A stretch of 64,000 nucleotides of DNA from Aristolochia californica (Eukaryota; Streptophyta; Magnoliopsida; Piperales; Aristolochiaceae). The stretch lies in assembly GCA_029961685.1 (NCBI GenBank), contig JARWKL010000008.1, forward strand, positions 40,378,821 to 40,442,820. The letters run 5' to 3'. The translations under genes and the position numbers were made by a program. Numbering within the stretch: the stretch's first letter is position 1; each line of letters begins with the position of its first letter. This document shows positions 10,447-21,805 of this stretch, piece after piece. Below the pieces are notes generated by a model. It worked only from the letters and a program-made list of their open reading frames with translations. It searched no databases and was not told the DNA's origin.

Positions 10447-11811
10447 TTAAGGAGGTCGAAAATAGGCTAAGACAGAGAAGAATGTCTGCATGGCGGTGAG
10501 AAAAAGGAGGACGATGGCTGCAACAACAGAAATAATAGCCCAAGGGTTACCAATGTAATCATTTATTAGATTTGCCTTCCATATATTGATCCTACCCTTA
10601 CAATATAGTCTTAGTCTTTGGCATACGCGAGGAAGGAAATCGTTTTTGTGTTGGGAATAGAAAATGTTGGTGCTCAATCCATTGAAAAGGGAAGCTACTT
10701 CTTCCTCTGATCCCAACGTTTGTTCAAGAATCCCGTGGCGATTGAGTATGTCAACATCCTCTGCTGTGTTAATGATGAAGTCCATGAAAATCCCGTAACC
10801 GGTGAAATATGCTCCAACGTTAGGATGACATTGCTCCCAAGCAATCAGGTTCCGTAATAGAACTTCAGTGTAGTTATCAACATGTAAATATGGGATCTCC
10901 AGAACACCTCTATGGAAGGTAATATTTGAGAATCCAGTAGTTTTCTTCTTCTTAAACTTTATTCCTGCATCTCGGAGTCTTCTAGCACAAGGAATAGGTA
11001 ATATGGTGCGTGGTCGTTTTGATGGAGAAGAGACATAGATCGGATCAAGACTGTGTGAGAGAAATGGACTTTTCGATCCTTGTTGTCTGAGAAGGTAGTT
11101 GGTTGGAAGGAGATGATAGTGAATTAAATGAAGCAAATGATGAATCTGGTTTGAGTGCATTGGATCAACCTTGTGGTTGAACTCCAAAAACTCATCAAAG
11201 AAAGAAAGGCAAAGGTCCTTTAAGGGGGGGTATTGAGAACGATTAAGGTCTAGCATATCGTAAATTTTTTGAAGGGCAAAGAAAGGAATTTGATTCTGAA
11301 CGAGGAGCATGTCCGTGCACAATTCACGGAATCCAATGGAACAAGTTTGATCCTCTTGTGGTGTCAGTCTGCCTTCGAAAAATAAGAGTAGCACATCAAG
11401 TATGTGGCAACAACTCAATACCAAAGCAATCAAACACTCCAAGTCTACCTTGATTTTGACGAGGTAACACTCGCTGATTCTCTCTCTCATTTGTTTCATA
11501 GCCGAGAGGTAACGCTCAAAAGTGTTGTTACCATTGCGAGAGAGGATTGATTTCATATGTGCTAGCTTGTGTTCATCCAACTTCATGACGATTCCAAAGT
11601 ACTGATACCGACAATCGTAGAGCTGCGGTTTGAGCTTATAAATACGTTCTGGAACGGCGTAGATGGTGGTGGTTGGGTTCTGACCAACCAATGGTTGGAA
11701 CTCAGAATTGAAGTAATCTAGAAGTTGCCTATCGAAACCTTCAATTCCTTCTGCGCCAGTTCCACGAAAATGAAAATTGAGAAAGTGAGTAACCTCTGTG
11801 CCAATGTTCAT
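10447..11811 (-). CDS. DUF247 (UPF0481) membrane protein, class 1, intact
   Basis: A 454-residue frame (MNIGTEVTHF to YFRPP). All family blocks are present: VPERIY, QNQIPFF, ARRLRDAGIKF, GVLEIPYL, LIAWEQC and the C-terminal helix before YFRPP. Compared with the gene at 1843-3222 it lacks about ten residues around the FYPRSS segment after GIVM. It differs from the copy at 34454-35818 at only about five residues by eye. An upstream exon at 11948-12044 could be joined in frame by removing 11947-11739 (209 nt), giving 462 residues. A pyrimidine-rich run and CAG just before the ATG (11821-11880, minus) is another possible acceptor. Function unknown; predicted to be anchored by its C-terminus. Confidence 0.88.
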   Translation of the reverse strand: MNIGTEVTHFLNFHFRGTGAEGIEGFDRQLLDYFNSEFQPLVGQNPTTTIYAVPERIYKLKPQLYDCRYQYFGIVMKLDEHKLAHMKSILSRNGNNTFERYLSAMKQMRERISECYLVKIKVDLECLIALVLSCCHILDVLLLFFEGRLTPQEDQTCSIGFRELCTDMLLVQNQIPFFALQKIYDMLDLNRSQYPPLKDLCLSFFDEFLEFNHKVDPMHSNQIHHLLHLIHYHLLPTNYLLRQQGSKSPFLSHSLDPIYVSSPSKRPRTILPIPCARRLRDAGIKFKKKKTTGFSNITFHRGVLEIPYLHVDNYTEVLLRNLIAWEQCHPNVGAYFTGYGIFMDFIINTAEDVDILNRHGILEQTLGSEEEVASLFNGLSTNIFYSQHKNDFLPRVCQRLRLYCKGRINIWKANLINDYIGNPWAIISVVAAIVLLFLTAMQTFFSVLAYFRPP

Positions 11812-11947
11812 GATAAATCGCTGAAAAAAGGAAAATGTTGAGATGCTAGCACTGAAAAAAAAAAAGAAAAGAAAAAGAAGGAGAATATCGATTTAAAGGG
11901 ACAAGAGGCCCCCGGATTTGATGTTATCCAAGAGTGGCTACGGAAAC

Positions 11948-12044
11948 CTTCTATTTCAATTGAAGGATCACCAGGGTCTTCAATCCGTGAGCTGACAGCA
12001 TCTTGGGCCGTTGAAGAGTTGTTCTCTTTCATGTTTTCTGCCAT
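11948..12044 (-). other. Upstream duplicate of the N-terminal coding segment (candidate exon 1)
   Basis: ATG at 12044 starts MAENMKENNSST and runs to PSIEIEGF, parallel to GAEGIEGF of the main frame. GAAG|GT occurs at 11948/11947 and again at 11739/11738 in the same phase. Unspliced, this frame runs on and ends at 11808 with a TGA overlapping the main ATG (ATGA). The TATA-like sequence (12189-12197) is upstream of this ATG, so a transcript should contain it. Confidence 0.5.
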
Positions 12045-12061
12045 GGAAAAATTATAGGTCA

Positions 12062-13010
12062 TTTCAATTCAAACGGACAAGCAGACATAAAAACTGAATC
12101 GAAAACTGAGAGGGAAGTTCTTATCTTACCGACAACAGAATTTGATAAGAGTAACCTGTGAACTGATTTCAAGAGACATCTAGCAGCCATATAAATACTT
12201 CAAGAGAAATGAAAGTAGTCTGTTATAGAAGAAAGAGAGAGAATAAACTTTTGGCTTTCAATTTATTCACGTAAAGAATTTCATTGTTCAGTTGGTGTAA
12301 GACTGAAAGAAACTTCAAAATCAATCTCTCTCTCCAACTCAAAAGGATAAACTTCTGACTTTTAATTTTTCACGTAAGGTATTTTTTACATACATATATT
12401 TTTCTACTTCCAATAAAGAACTATTTTTTATACTTAACCTCAAAAGTACTATAGAGTCATGATCTTGAGATAAGCCAAAAACTGAAACTCGTGGTATGTA
12501 GAAATGTTTGATGATATGGATGGTGACAATGGAAGTAACCCATTTGACTAGCACATTTGTTTCCATCATATAATAGTGCATTTTATACAAGAAAATAACA
12601 CAATCAATGAGTAGGTGTTATAAAAAACAACCAAAGGTCAAACCTTCAATTTTGATACCGTATCAAAGTTATTCGAATATATAACTAGATGTATGAAAAA
12701 CAAAACATACAAACCAATTTTATGTGGTTTAAACCTCGGAAGCCTAATCAATGGGGGAGAGAGAGAGAGAGAGACTTAATTAGATTAATATTGCCAGCCA
12801 AGAATGGATTAAATGTAGATTGCACAAGTTTCACAGGTTGACCAAGAGCAAGCACTTTGGATGTTGATTCCTTTTGTACTTGTTCACATTAGAACATGAA
12901 AAAAGTTTGTGTGCAGGTGGTGCTTCTTTTAATTATGTGTTCTTCAATTTCATAGTCTCTTTCTGTACATGAATGCTGGTGTCTTTGTCTATATATAACA
13001 AGCGAAAGAA
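12062..13010. other. DUF247 promoter region followed by a dispersed repeat
   Basis: About 12180-12370 is the shared class-1 promoter (same as 3955-4150 and 36165-36360). About 12590-13005 is a dispersed repeat with (GA)n at 12757-12774 and CTATATATAAC near its end. It is repeated at 24380-24820 and mostly deleted at 37130-37190. A 44-bp segment, ACTATAGAGTCATGATCTTG and following, occurs on both sides (12452 and 13016). No gene. Confidence 0.45.
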
Positions 13011-13029
13011 ACAAGTACTATAGAGTCAT

Positions 13030-13769
13030 GATCTTGAGATAAGCCAAAAACTTGGAAATTCATTCTCTACCAAGCTGGTGAACAAAACATCTATCAACAA
13101 GTCATCAAGGAGTAAAGGCAACAACTGATCTTTCAACAAAAATTTATGTAAGTCCTCAAAACATAACACCTTCACCCAATCTGGAAATAACACATTTGGT
13201 TAGTTCAACTACAGGAAGCAATAATCATCCACCGCCTCATCAAACGGGATTTACTGTCAAGTTTGTCACAAACCCAATCACACTAATGATATGTTCTAGC
13301 ATCGGTTTAATCACAAGTATAAAGCTAGAAAATATTCTAAGTGGTTTAGCAGCTCTCACCATCTTAGAATCAAAATAAGACTCACAATGGTCACCTGATA
13401 CTAATGCTAAATCCAACATGATCAAACAATCCAGGAATGTTCTCCAACCTAGCTCCTTATATAAATTCAAAGAACGTATGAGTAGGAGATGGTACTCTCT
13501 ATTGAAGGAAAATGAGTTCAACTGCTATCTTCTATTGATTCCTTTTACCTTAATAATGTGCTTCTAGTTCCACAAATAAAAAAAAATCTCATCTCGGTTT
13601 CAAAATTTACAAAAGATAATAATTTCTATATGGAGTTTCAACCAAATTGTTTTCATGGAAGGACACAAAGAATGGAATAATTCAAGCTAGAGGGACAATG
13701 CCTGATGGTCTATACCTTTTTCCTCAAGAAGAAAAAGACTTTGCAGCCACAATAGAATCACAATCTATG
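13030..13769 (+). mobile_element. Ty1/copia remnant, 5' part (interrupted)
   Basis: Degenerate copia gag/protease DNA, collinear with 6000-6740, broken by stops. It ends at TTGTG (13770-13774), where an LTR element is inserted, and resumes at 16764. Confidence 0.65.
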
Positions 13770-13774
13770 TTGTG

Positions 13775-14223
13775 TGTTGAATTTATGGAAAAGAGAAATA
13801 CTTCATTGACTTTTTATAATTAGATTACATGAACCTCTATTTATAATAGAGGAAAGTAGTAGAGTCCAATTATAAATAGACTACCCTTGTCCCAATTACA
13901 CCCAAACTCTAACACTTAAAGATAAGTCCTAGCATAATTAAATAATTCAATATAAATAGAAGACTAACATGACTAAAACACCTTTAAACTGAAACTCCTC
14001 TATGAGACCTGCTTCCATAGTAATTTTAGCTCTTTAAGACTTCTTATTGTGTAAGACTCCTCACGTGATCATGGTGGGTCCAGATCTTATGGGCTTGGGC
14101 CCATCTTCTTACACTCTTGGATATGAGGGCTTTCTTTGGTCTTATGGGCTTGGGCCCATCTTCCAACACACTTGGATATGTGGGTCTTCCTTGGTATTGT
14201 GTGCTTGGGCCTATCTTTCGACA
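13775..14223 (-). repeat. 3' LTR of the nested element
   Basis: 449 bp, plus strand TGTTGAATTTATGG to TTTCGACA. It contains repeated GGGCTTGGGCCCATCTTC units near its end. Confidence 0.8.
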
Positions 14224-16336
14224 CTCCCCTTCAAGCTGGGGGTGAGAAAATATCATGAACTCCCAACTTGCTGCAAATGGTGCATAGAATCTTCTCGTAT
14301 AAAATGGCAGCCCTCCATATCTTTGAACACTCCCCCTCATGTCGGTGCTCTCTTCCATGAGGCCCAGCTGGCATAAGAAAAGTGAGAGTAAAATCACTCG
14401 AAGCCGTATGACATCGTTCCATACTCCAGTGATAACTCATGTTGGATGTAGGGCACACTCCTATCATTTGAAGGTAGTGGGTCTATACGCAATGCTCAGA
14501 AGTGTAGTAAAAACTCCTCCATCACCGTGTCCCTCCACAGAACAACGACTCTTAAGTCGTAGGAGTAATAAATACTAATTAAGAGGAGCATAACATAGAT
14601 GTAGTAATAAGCTCCTCTATCACGGTATAACATAAATGTAGTAATAAGCTCCTCCATCACGCTGTCCCAACCCAGGCAACGACTCTCAAACGTGATAAGT
14701 GGGGAATGCTTGTCATCCACAAGACAACGATAAAAGATCCACAGGTGTATATCTATAAAAAAGTCTCAATGGACTTAAAAACACCCATATGAAAATATAT
14801 AACTAAAACTCCCAATCGAAGCAACACACAAAAGGTTGGCCCACAGATGTATGTGAAAGTCAAATAAAGGATGGTAGGAGTAAGGTTGTCAAATAACCAA
14901 TAGGTAATGGGTAAAGAGGAAGATATGATGCTGAGGTCACCACTTCTTCAATAATAATGTCTCATCGACAGAGACATAATAGTTGCAGCTGAAATGGGCC
15001 TGAGCCCATATAACACGAACCAAAGTAATAAAAATCCACGTAAAATTACCCTTGAAATATAATAGCTGCAGATGAAATGGGCCTAGGCCCATATAACACG
15101 AACCAAAATAATAAAAATACTTGTAAATACCCTTGAAATAATCTGATGCGAGTATCTACACCAAATAATATGTTGACTAAGGAATATGTTGCGAATACCT
15201 TAAAATAATAATCTAGCCAGAGAAATAGAATCGAGTTGAGCTGAGTCAGATATCACCAATAATTACCTCAGTTATTATTGCGAGTCAGGATTCTTGGTCT
15301 TCAATTTTCTTTGCAGCAAAAATTTCTTTTTAGATGCAAAAACTTCATCTTTTGTGCTCCCCTTTTCTTGAATATTTTGGTCACATAAAACTTACCACAA
15401 CATATGGAAGAAAATACCTCTTTCTTGTACTTCTTGTACTTCTCCCCCTCAAACAGGGAGGTAATAGCAGTGATCCCAACTTGAACCAAATAACATAGAT
15501 GTAGTAATAAGAAGGGGGAGAAAGGTAACCGTAAAAGGGGTAAGTAAGATATTTTCATGATATAGTTGACCAATAACTGCAACTCAAAAAGTGACAAAAA
15601 ACAATCCGCTTAAATTCAGATATTTCAATGCAACAGGATACCAGCATGACCTTTGATTCTTCCAATGCGATTATATCTTTAAATATAGATCAGATAGAAA
15701 TGAAACTTTCTCCTTCTAAAAATAGACTTAAATACCTTTCATCCAAATATAACTTTAATTCATAAAATATACTTCTTTTGAGAAATATAATCTGATAGAT
15801 TTCGGGCTCTGTAATCTAGCCGATCTAAGAACTCTTTCCCCTTTTATCAACATAACCATTGACTCTTCCAAGATCAATATCTCCATATAAAAAAACTCAG
15901 ATAGAGAATTGGTTGAATTGGTAAGAAAATAGACTTACAAATCTTTCTTTTGATATATAATTCTCCATATAAAGTCTCGTTCTTGATAACATAAAATGGC
16001 TTGGAAGTTGAAGCTTTTTATTGCTGCTCGAACCTCTTTTATAATCTGACATTTGCTGCTTAAAATATCAATTTCTCTTTATAGATAACTCTGATTGCAA
16101 AAAAAATCATTTTTCGTTGGAAAGTAGACTCGAATATCTTTCCGTCAATATATAATATATAATATACTAAAGCTCAGTATAGAGGAGATAACTCAAAGAA
16201 AATAACTGGTATAGGGACTGAAAAGAGAAAAAAACGATAAATACGAACCTAAACTGCTTGAGATAATAGATCAGAAAAGAATCACATAATCTCTGTGGGT
16301 TGACGGAGTCAACTCATAGAACCTGTTCTGATACCA

Positions 16337-16758
16337 AGTTGAATTTATGGAAAAGAAAAATACTTCATTGACTTTTGATAATTAAAGTATATGAACCTCT
16401 ATTTATAATAGAGAAAAGTAGTAGAGTCCAATTACACCCAAACTCTAACACTTAAAGATAAGTCCCAGTATAATTAAATAACTCAATATAAATAAAAGAC
16501 TAACATGACTAAAATATCTTTAAATTGAAACTCCTCTATGAGACCTACTTCCATAATAATTTTAGCTCTGTATGACTTCTTATTGTGTAAGACTCCTCAT
16601 GTGATCATGGTGGGTCCATATCTTATGGGCTTGGGCCCATCTTCTAGCACACTTGGATATGTGGGTCTTCCTTGGTCTTATGGATTTGGGCCCATCTTCC
16701 AACTCACCTGGATATGTGGGCCTTTTTGGTTGTGTGGGCTTGGGCCAATCTTCCAACA
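16337..16758 (-). repeat. 5' LTR of the nested element
   Basis: 422 bp, ending CTTCCAACA on the plus strand. Its first bases are AGTTGAATTT rather than TGTTGAATTT, a substitution absent from the copy at 42688. Confidence 0.8.
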
Positions 16759-16763
16759 TTGTG

Positions 16764-18187
16764 ACATCATAGACTCGGACATCCATATTCAACTTTGATT
16801 TCGTCCTTAGTCAGACAAAAATTTCATTCTAGTTTGAGTTCTATTTTAGACACTTGTGTTAGTTGTCGAATGGCAAAACAAGCTAAATTATCTTTTGATC
16901 ATGTTGAACATAAAGCCTCTAAGCCACTTGAAGTATTACATTCTAGTTTGTCTGAACACTCTCTTTTAATTCCTAAATTTTGATTGAAGTACTATATTAC
17001 CTTTTTTTTTTATGATTGTTATAGGTTTTTTGTGTTGATTTTCAGGACTCCTTAGATTTAGTTCATGGAGCAAAAGGGAGAGACCCATTGGGAAAAAAAT
17101 AGGAGGAAGAAGAGGTTATAGACTTAGCCAAACCCTCCCCCATAATTATATCAGTGCCACCCTAATTACATCATATATTCCAACATTTTGGATGTATCCT
17201 CTAAAGGCTAAACATGGACCCTTTGGAGTGTTTGCTAAATTTAGGAATATGGTGGAAAATAAATTCTCATGTAGGATAAAATTACTTCATTCAGATGGAG
17301 GAGGTGATTGCATAAGCTCACTTTTTAATGATTATTTAATTCAATATGGAATTCTTCAACATCTCTCTTGTTTTTATACCCCAGGAAATAATGGAATAGC
17401 TGAAAGAAAGCATAGACACATAGTTGAAATAGGATTAACATTGTTATAGGAAGGTAATGTTTCTAATAGTTTTTGGGTTGAAACTTTTCAAATTGAAAGA
17501 TATTTGATTAATCGACTACCTATTGCTCCCTTACAAGGTAAAATTCCTTACTCATTACTTCTAAATACCTCTCCTGCTTATAATCATATTCGTACTTTTG
17601 GATGTCTATGTTTCCTTGTATAAGACCTTATAACAAAACCAATTTTTCTGGGATTTCATGATTGTTATAAAGGTTAATGATACTTTTGTCCTTCTTTAAA
17701 CAAGTATTTTTTATTACTAGGCATGCTATTTTTTATGAATTATGTTTTCCTTATTCATCATAAAAAAAATTTAAAATTTCTAACCCCTTTACTGTTAGTG
17801 TAAAAGATTTCTTCGAAACATTACATAAAACACCTACCATTTGAACCACTCATTCATCCTCAGATGAAATTTATGTTCATAACCCTCCAAACCTATCCCC
17901 AAGTACTTTGAGTCTAATTCAAACCCCCCATGACCTACTTCAACACTCTCATCCAAATCTCCCCTGGACTCTGGTAAGAATGAAATTGTCCTTCCTATTT
18001 ACCCACCTCCTACATCTCTTCCTCCCCACCCTAATAACCATCTAATGATGACTAGAGCCAAGAGTAAGGTAGCTCCATCAACACTTCAAGCACATATAGT
18101 CACACATATATCTAATCCTATGTCCAATAAAGTTGCTCTTACACTTCCTCAATGGTTTGATTGCCATGAAACAAGAGTACCTTGCTC
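16764..18187 (+). mobile_element. Ty1/copia remnant, integrase part
   Basis: Continues the copia element broken at 13769. A GAG-pre-integrase segment (LGHP-like, 16770-16980) is followed after a spacer by an integrase core (17192-17630) with DGGGD and GIAERKH motifs, one stop at 17446, and a C-terminal part to about 18180. It stops abruptly at 18187, whereas the copy at 43115-45000 continues into reverse transcriptase. Not functional. Confidence 0.75.
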
Positions 18188-19461
18188 ATTTCCAAAAAAA
18201 CATGAAGACTTGTTAAATCTTGTAAAAAAAAAAAAAAAACAACAGGATTTTTCCCATGTGAATACGATCTTGTGTTTAAAGAAAACGTGACGTGACAACA
18301 AAATGGTACAATTATTGGAGGCTAAAAACGTAAAGTTCAAAAGAAAAAAATAAATCTTTTCCCATTTACCATTTGCACGTGCAATAATTGTACAGTCTTC
18401 CCATGTGAATAGAATCTTTTGTTTAAAGAAAACCGACAGCTCGCCCGCCTTTATGAACCAAAAACAAAAATCGAACATCGCTTTTCTTTTCGTGCGTGTT
18501 TTTTTCTTTGGTTTTCATTGGATGCTTTTAATACTTTTTCGGTCTTGGCGCCTGGGACGTAAAACAAAAACTGCTGGGTGGCATGGTCATGGACCTGACA
18601 TTTCTTTTCCCACTTTCCATTTGCCGTCATGGGGAAAGTAAAACTTGTCCATTCTTTCAGGAGGCAGAAAAAAAGTAAAACTTGTCCATTCTTTTCCACA
18701 TGCATGAAAAGCTTAGTCCCCACGATATAATATCAAAGATAAAACCTGTCATTTCGAGTCCATAAACAAGCTGGGTATAATAATGAACTTTGTTCTGCTA
18801 GTTTATATTGCCTTTGTTTTTTTTTTTCTCAGCCAAGAGTATTTGCAATCCTTCTGGTTTTGTTGCTGTATCCGGCAGCTCAAGTTGTTCACATTTTTCA
18901 TTATCTCTAACTATTTAACATAAAGAAGAAGCAAACTGTAAAGCAACGGGTCAACCAGTTTTCCGCACCAAACCCTCTGGATTTCAGTCTACTTTAACAG
19001 GAGGGTAGCCGCCTCCATCACCTTCCTCATTTGTTTCTCTCCTGCTTGATTGGGGTAGAGATGAAATGAAAGTGGATCCATGTAACTATTCAACATAAAG
19101 AAGCAAACAGTAAACCAGCAGGTCAATCAGTTTTCCTGATCGACATATCTTTTCCAGGAAAGGTATATATATATATATATATATTAATCTTTTCAAGTAC
19201 AGAGTTGTGTTATCATCATAATTGGTCGGGATAGCTTGGAGTCTACTTGTTTATTTATCAGGTTAGAAATGAATACCTGTGGTCAGAACCTTTGAGTTTG
19301 GGTTAGGTTCGGCTACCCACATTAAACAATGTTAAAAGAATAGAGAAAAGAGATGGATCCAAGGCTAACATTCCAAGTAAAAAAAAGTAAATGCTTCATA
19401 TAAACAGAAGATGAAATCAAATACATTTTATTACATAAAGAAATGAAGCTTCAAAACCCTT
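18188..19461. other. Non-coding region with short repeats
   Basis: No gene supported. 'TCCCATGTGAATA' motifs repeat at 18251 and 18398. About 18655-18960 is repeated at 22855-23120. (TA)n at 19164-19184. From about 19290 it matches 39290 onwards, the 3' flank of a DUF247 relic. Confidence 0.5.
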
Positions 19462-19690
19462 TTAAGGAGGTCGAAAATAGGCAAAGGCCGAGAAGAATGT
19501 CTGCGTCGCTGTAAGAAAAAGGAGGACGATGGCTGCAACAACAGAAATAATATTTGTTTAGTTCTTGGCATACGCTTGGAAGGAAATCGTTTTCTTGTTG
19601 AGAATAAAAAATGTAGATAACGATTAAGTTTTAGCATATCGTAAATTTTTTGAAGGGCAAAGAAAGGAATTTGACTCTGAACGAGGAACA
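19462..19690 (-). pseudogene. DUF247 relic with two internal deletions
   Basis: Keeps three short pieces of a class-1 gene: the C-terminal helix and FRPP (19462-19553), a piece of the C-terminal third (19555-19615), and the SQIPFFALQKIYDML region (about 19616-19688). The rest is deleted. Its 5' edge breaks into repeated 'AAGATAAATCCACTTG' units, the same breakpoint as in 39547-40457. Confidence 0.8.
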
Positions 19691-20287
19691 AGATAAATCC
19701 ACAAAAACAGAATCCACTTGTTTTGAATAGATTTAAATCCACTTGTTCATTCAATCCAGTGGAACAAGATAAATCCACTTGTTTTGAATAGATTTAAGGA
19801 TAAATTTATGTAGGAGGATGAGTCAGAAGTTACATGATTTTTGGTTTCATAAAAATTTAGTAAACACAAAAACATGCATGGGGCATACTCTTTTATTGCT
19901 TGTTTTTCGGTTTGTGACAATCTAACCTTAATATGCTCCTATTTCTTACAATAGTTACAAATCAAGTTGTCATGTCTAGATTTTGATCTAGACCTTTGTC
20001 TGTTGCCTACCAGAATCCCACTTCTTTGACACCACCCCTCTCAAGTAAAGCATCTCTTTGATTAGAGTTTGAAGTCCCCAGATGCACTAACAAGTTGATT
20101 ATCAAATATTTTAAATTTTTGTTTTATTTTTAAATGATAGATAAAATATTGGAATGGATAGTTGAATAAAATTATGAACCCATTTCCATGATTTAGAATA
20201 AGGTGCACATCAACAACATCTGATTATTATCACTATTCATGGACCAAACATAAACTCTTAACACATTCATAAATTCAACTTCTATTT
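19691..20287. other. 3' flank of the divergent DUF247 gene
   Basis: About 19860-20287 is found again, inverted, after the gene at 48131-49681 (49682-49900), and in direct orientation at about 40600-41030. No gene. Confidence 0.5.
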
Positions 20288-21805
20288 CTATTGTGGAGGT
20301 CGAAAATAGGAATAAACAGAAAAAAAGGTCTGCAAAAAAGTAAACAGAACGATTAATGCTACTGTAATAAGTGAAATAGTTGTCCAGGGGCTACCAAAGT
20401 AATCGGTCATTAGCTTTGCCCACCATTTGTTAAACCTTCTTTCCCAATAACTGTTAAGTTCCATGCGCAACTCTTCAAGAAAATCATAAGCCTCAAGTTT
20501 TGTATAAACCAGGTTATTCTTCAAACTGTGGAAGACTTGAACAACCTCCTCATTATTTTTCAAGGAATGCTCCAGGACTTCGCTCTCGATGAGTATCTCT
20601 ATATCCTTTGAGGTATTAACGAGATCATCCATGAAAATAGCGTAGTTGGAGAAGTAGTTTTCAGCTCCACGATGACATTGTTCCCAAGCTATGAGATTCA
20701 TCAGGAACTTCTTCGTGGTCGTTCCTACATGCAAATGTGGGAGTTCTAAAACTCCATTGTTAAACTCCACAACAAATCCTCTACCCTCTCTTGGCCTAAA
20801 CTTGACCCCTGCCTGTTGGAGTCTTGTTGCTGTAGGGATAGTTCTCATCCTTGAGAGACGATAAAGCCTTTCGGAATCCATAGGCAACTGTATTCGTGTT
20901 CCCAACCATTTCAACAATGTTCCCCAAACACTATAAAGTATGCAATTATTTATTTTCAACCTCTTATGACGACCAGGGTCTGAAGGAATTAGACTCTGGT
21001 GAACTAAATGAAGCAGATGCAGATGGCATACGTCACTCGGCCCACCTCCGAATTTTCCCTCGTTCATTGGAACAAACTGATTGAAGAAATTGAAGGCTAT
21101 AATCTCTAAACGATGTCGGTCCTTGTCGGGGTAGGCCATCTCATAAACCTTTCCAAGGATGAAGAAAGGAATCTGGTTCTCCACAAGGAGCAAGTCTACC
21201 CATAAATCATTAACCCATCTGTGACTACATTCTGGGTCGTCTGCAGGGGACAATTTTTCATCACAATACTTGAGAAATAGATCAAGTATAAAGCAACTAC
21301 TGAGTAGGAGACCCAACAAGTGAGAGAAATCTGTAGAGATCTGGTCCTCGTTACGTTTTGCAATTTCTTCCTTATGCTCATCCATCATCAGCAAGTAATC
21401 CTTCAAACCCTTGTTGTTGTTTTTTTGAAGGATTGAGTAGAGATGAAAATAATAATGATCATCGTCGCCCTTCAACAGAGGGTCATAAACGTTGATATAT
21501 GTGGGCTTGTAAAGACTTTCTTTCTCTCCACTTTGGCGCATGGCTTCGGGGACTCTGTAGATTGTCACTCTTTCATCTGTGATCTTCGAAGACCTTTCCT
21601 GCAAGGTCGGTTTGTCTCTTGCAAGGTAGGATTGCGCCTTGTCATAACGATACTTCACAAAACCTTTCATCTCTTCAATATTTGTCGTCGCTTTTCCCTT
21701 CTTTCCGCGGTCGACAGAACTCGTTGCTGCTACTGCCACCTCATCTGGTTTCTGACCCAGGTTCACTCCTGTTTCTAAATCAGTATTTCCTGATTCGTTG
21801 GCCAT
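20288..21805 (-). CDS. DUF247 (UPF0481) membrane protein, divergent class 2, intact
   Basis: A 505-residue frame, MANESGNTD to YFRPPQ. Family features include VPEAMR near residue 90, an LVENQIPFFIL block, ATRLQQAGVKFRP, GVLELPHL, LIAWEQC, and a C-terminal helix (PWTTISLITV onwards) ending YFRPPQ. An acidic/lysine-rich N-terminal leader of about 60 residues distinguishes it from class 1. No upstream exon duplicate is seen here. The relative at 48131-49681 lies on the opposite strand, and about 120 bp of 5' leader is shared. Function unknown; predicted to be anchored by its C-terminus. Confidence 0.9.
   Translation of the reverse strand: MANESGNTDLETGVNLGQKPDEVAVAATSSVDRGKKGKATTNIEEMKGFVKYRYDKAQSYLARDKPTLQERSSKITDERVTIYRVPEAMRQSGEKESLYKPTYINVYDPLLKGDDDHYYFHLYSILQKNNNKGLKDYLLMMDEHKEEIAKRNEDQISTDFSHLLGLLLSSCFILDLFLKYCDEKLSPADDPECSHRWVNDLWVDLLLVENQIPFFILGKVYEMAYPDKDRHRLEIIAFNFFNQFVPMNEGKFGGGPSDVCHLHLLHLVHQSLIPSDPGRHKRLKINNCILYSVWGTLLKWLGTRIQLPMDSERLYRLSRMRTIPTATRLQQAGVKFRPREGRGFVVEFNNGVLELPHLHVGTTTKKFLMNLIAWEQCHRGAENYFSNYAIFMDDLVNTSKDIEILIESEVLEHSLKNNEEVVQVFHSLKNNLVYTKLEAYDFLEELRMELNSYWERRFNKWWAKLMTDYFGSPWTTISLITVALIVLFTFLQTFFSVYSYFRPPQ

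Larger units (their letters stand above)
13775..16758 (-). mobile_element. Nested non-autonomous LTR retrotransposon with TTGTG target duplication
   Basis: A complete 2,984-bp element in minus orientation. The terminal repeats are 13775-14223 and 16337-16758. The primer site lies next to the right LTR (GTTCTGATACCA, 16325-16336, complementary to the tRNA-Met type). A polypurine tract lies next to the left LTR (minus GCTTGAAGGGGAG, 14236-14224). It is flanked by TTGTG at 13770-13774 and 16759-16763. The empty site is seen at about 6740 in the related copia copy (TTGTGGTATCATAGAC). The 2.1-kb interior has no gag or pol that I can recognise, so it would need proteins from another element. The left LTR has about 26 bp more than the right. 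Confidence 0.85.

Noticed and set aside
11808..12062. An 84-codon frame overlapping the DUF247 ATG, as an independent gene
   Set aside because: Its first part is the duplicated N-terminal segment and its tail is a low-complexity pyrimidine run. Better seen as candidate exon 1 plus intron.
14047..14397. Overlapping plus and minus frames of 109-117 codons, also at 38097-38486
   Set aside because: They lie in the LTR and its edge; GGGCTTGGGCCC repeats keep several frames open.
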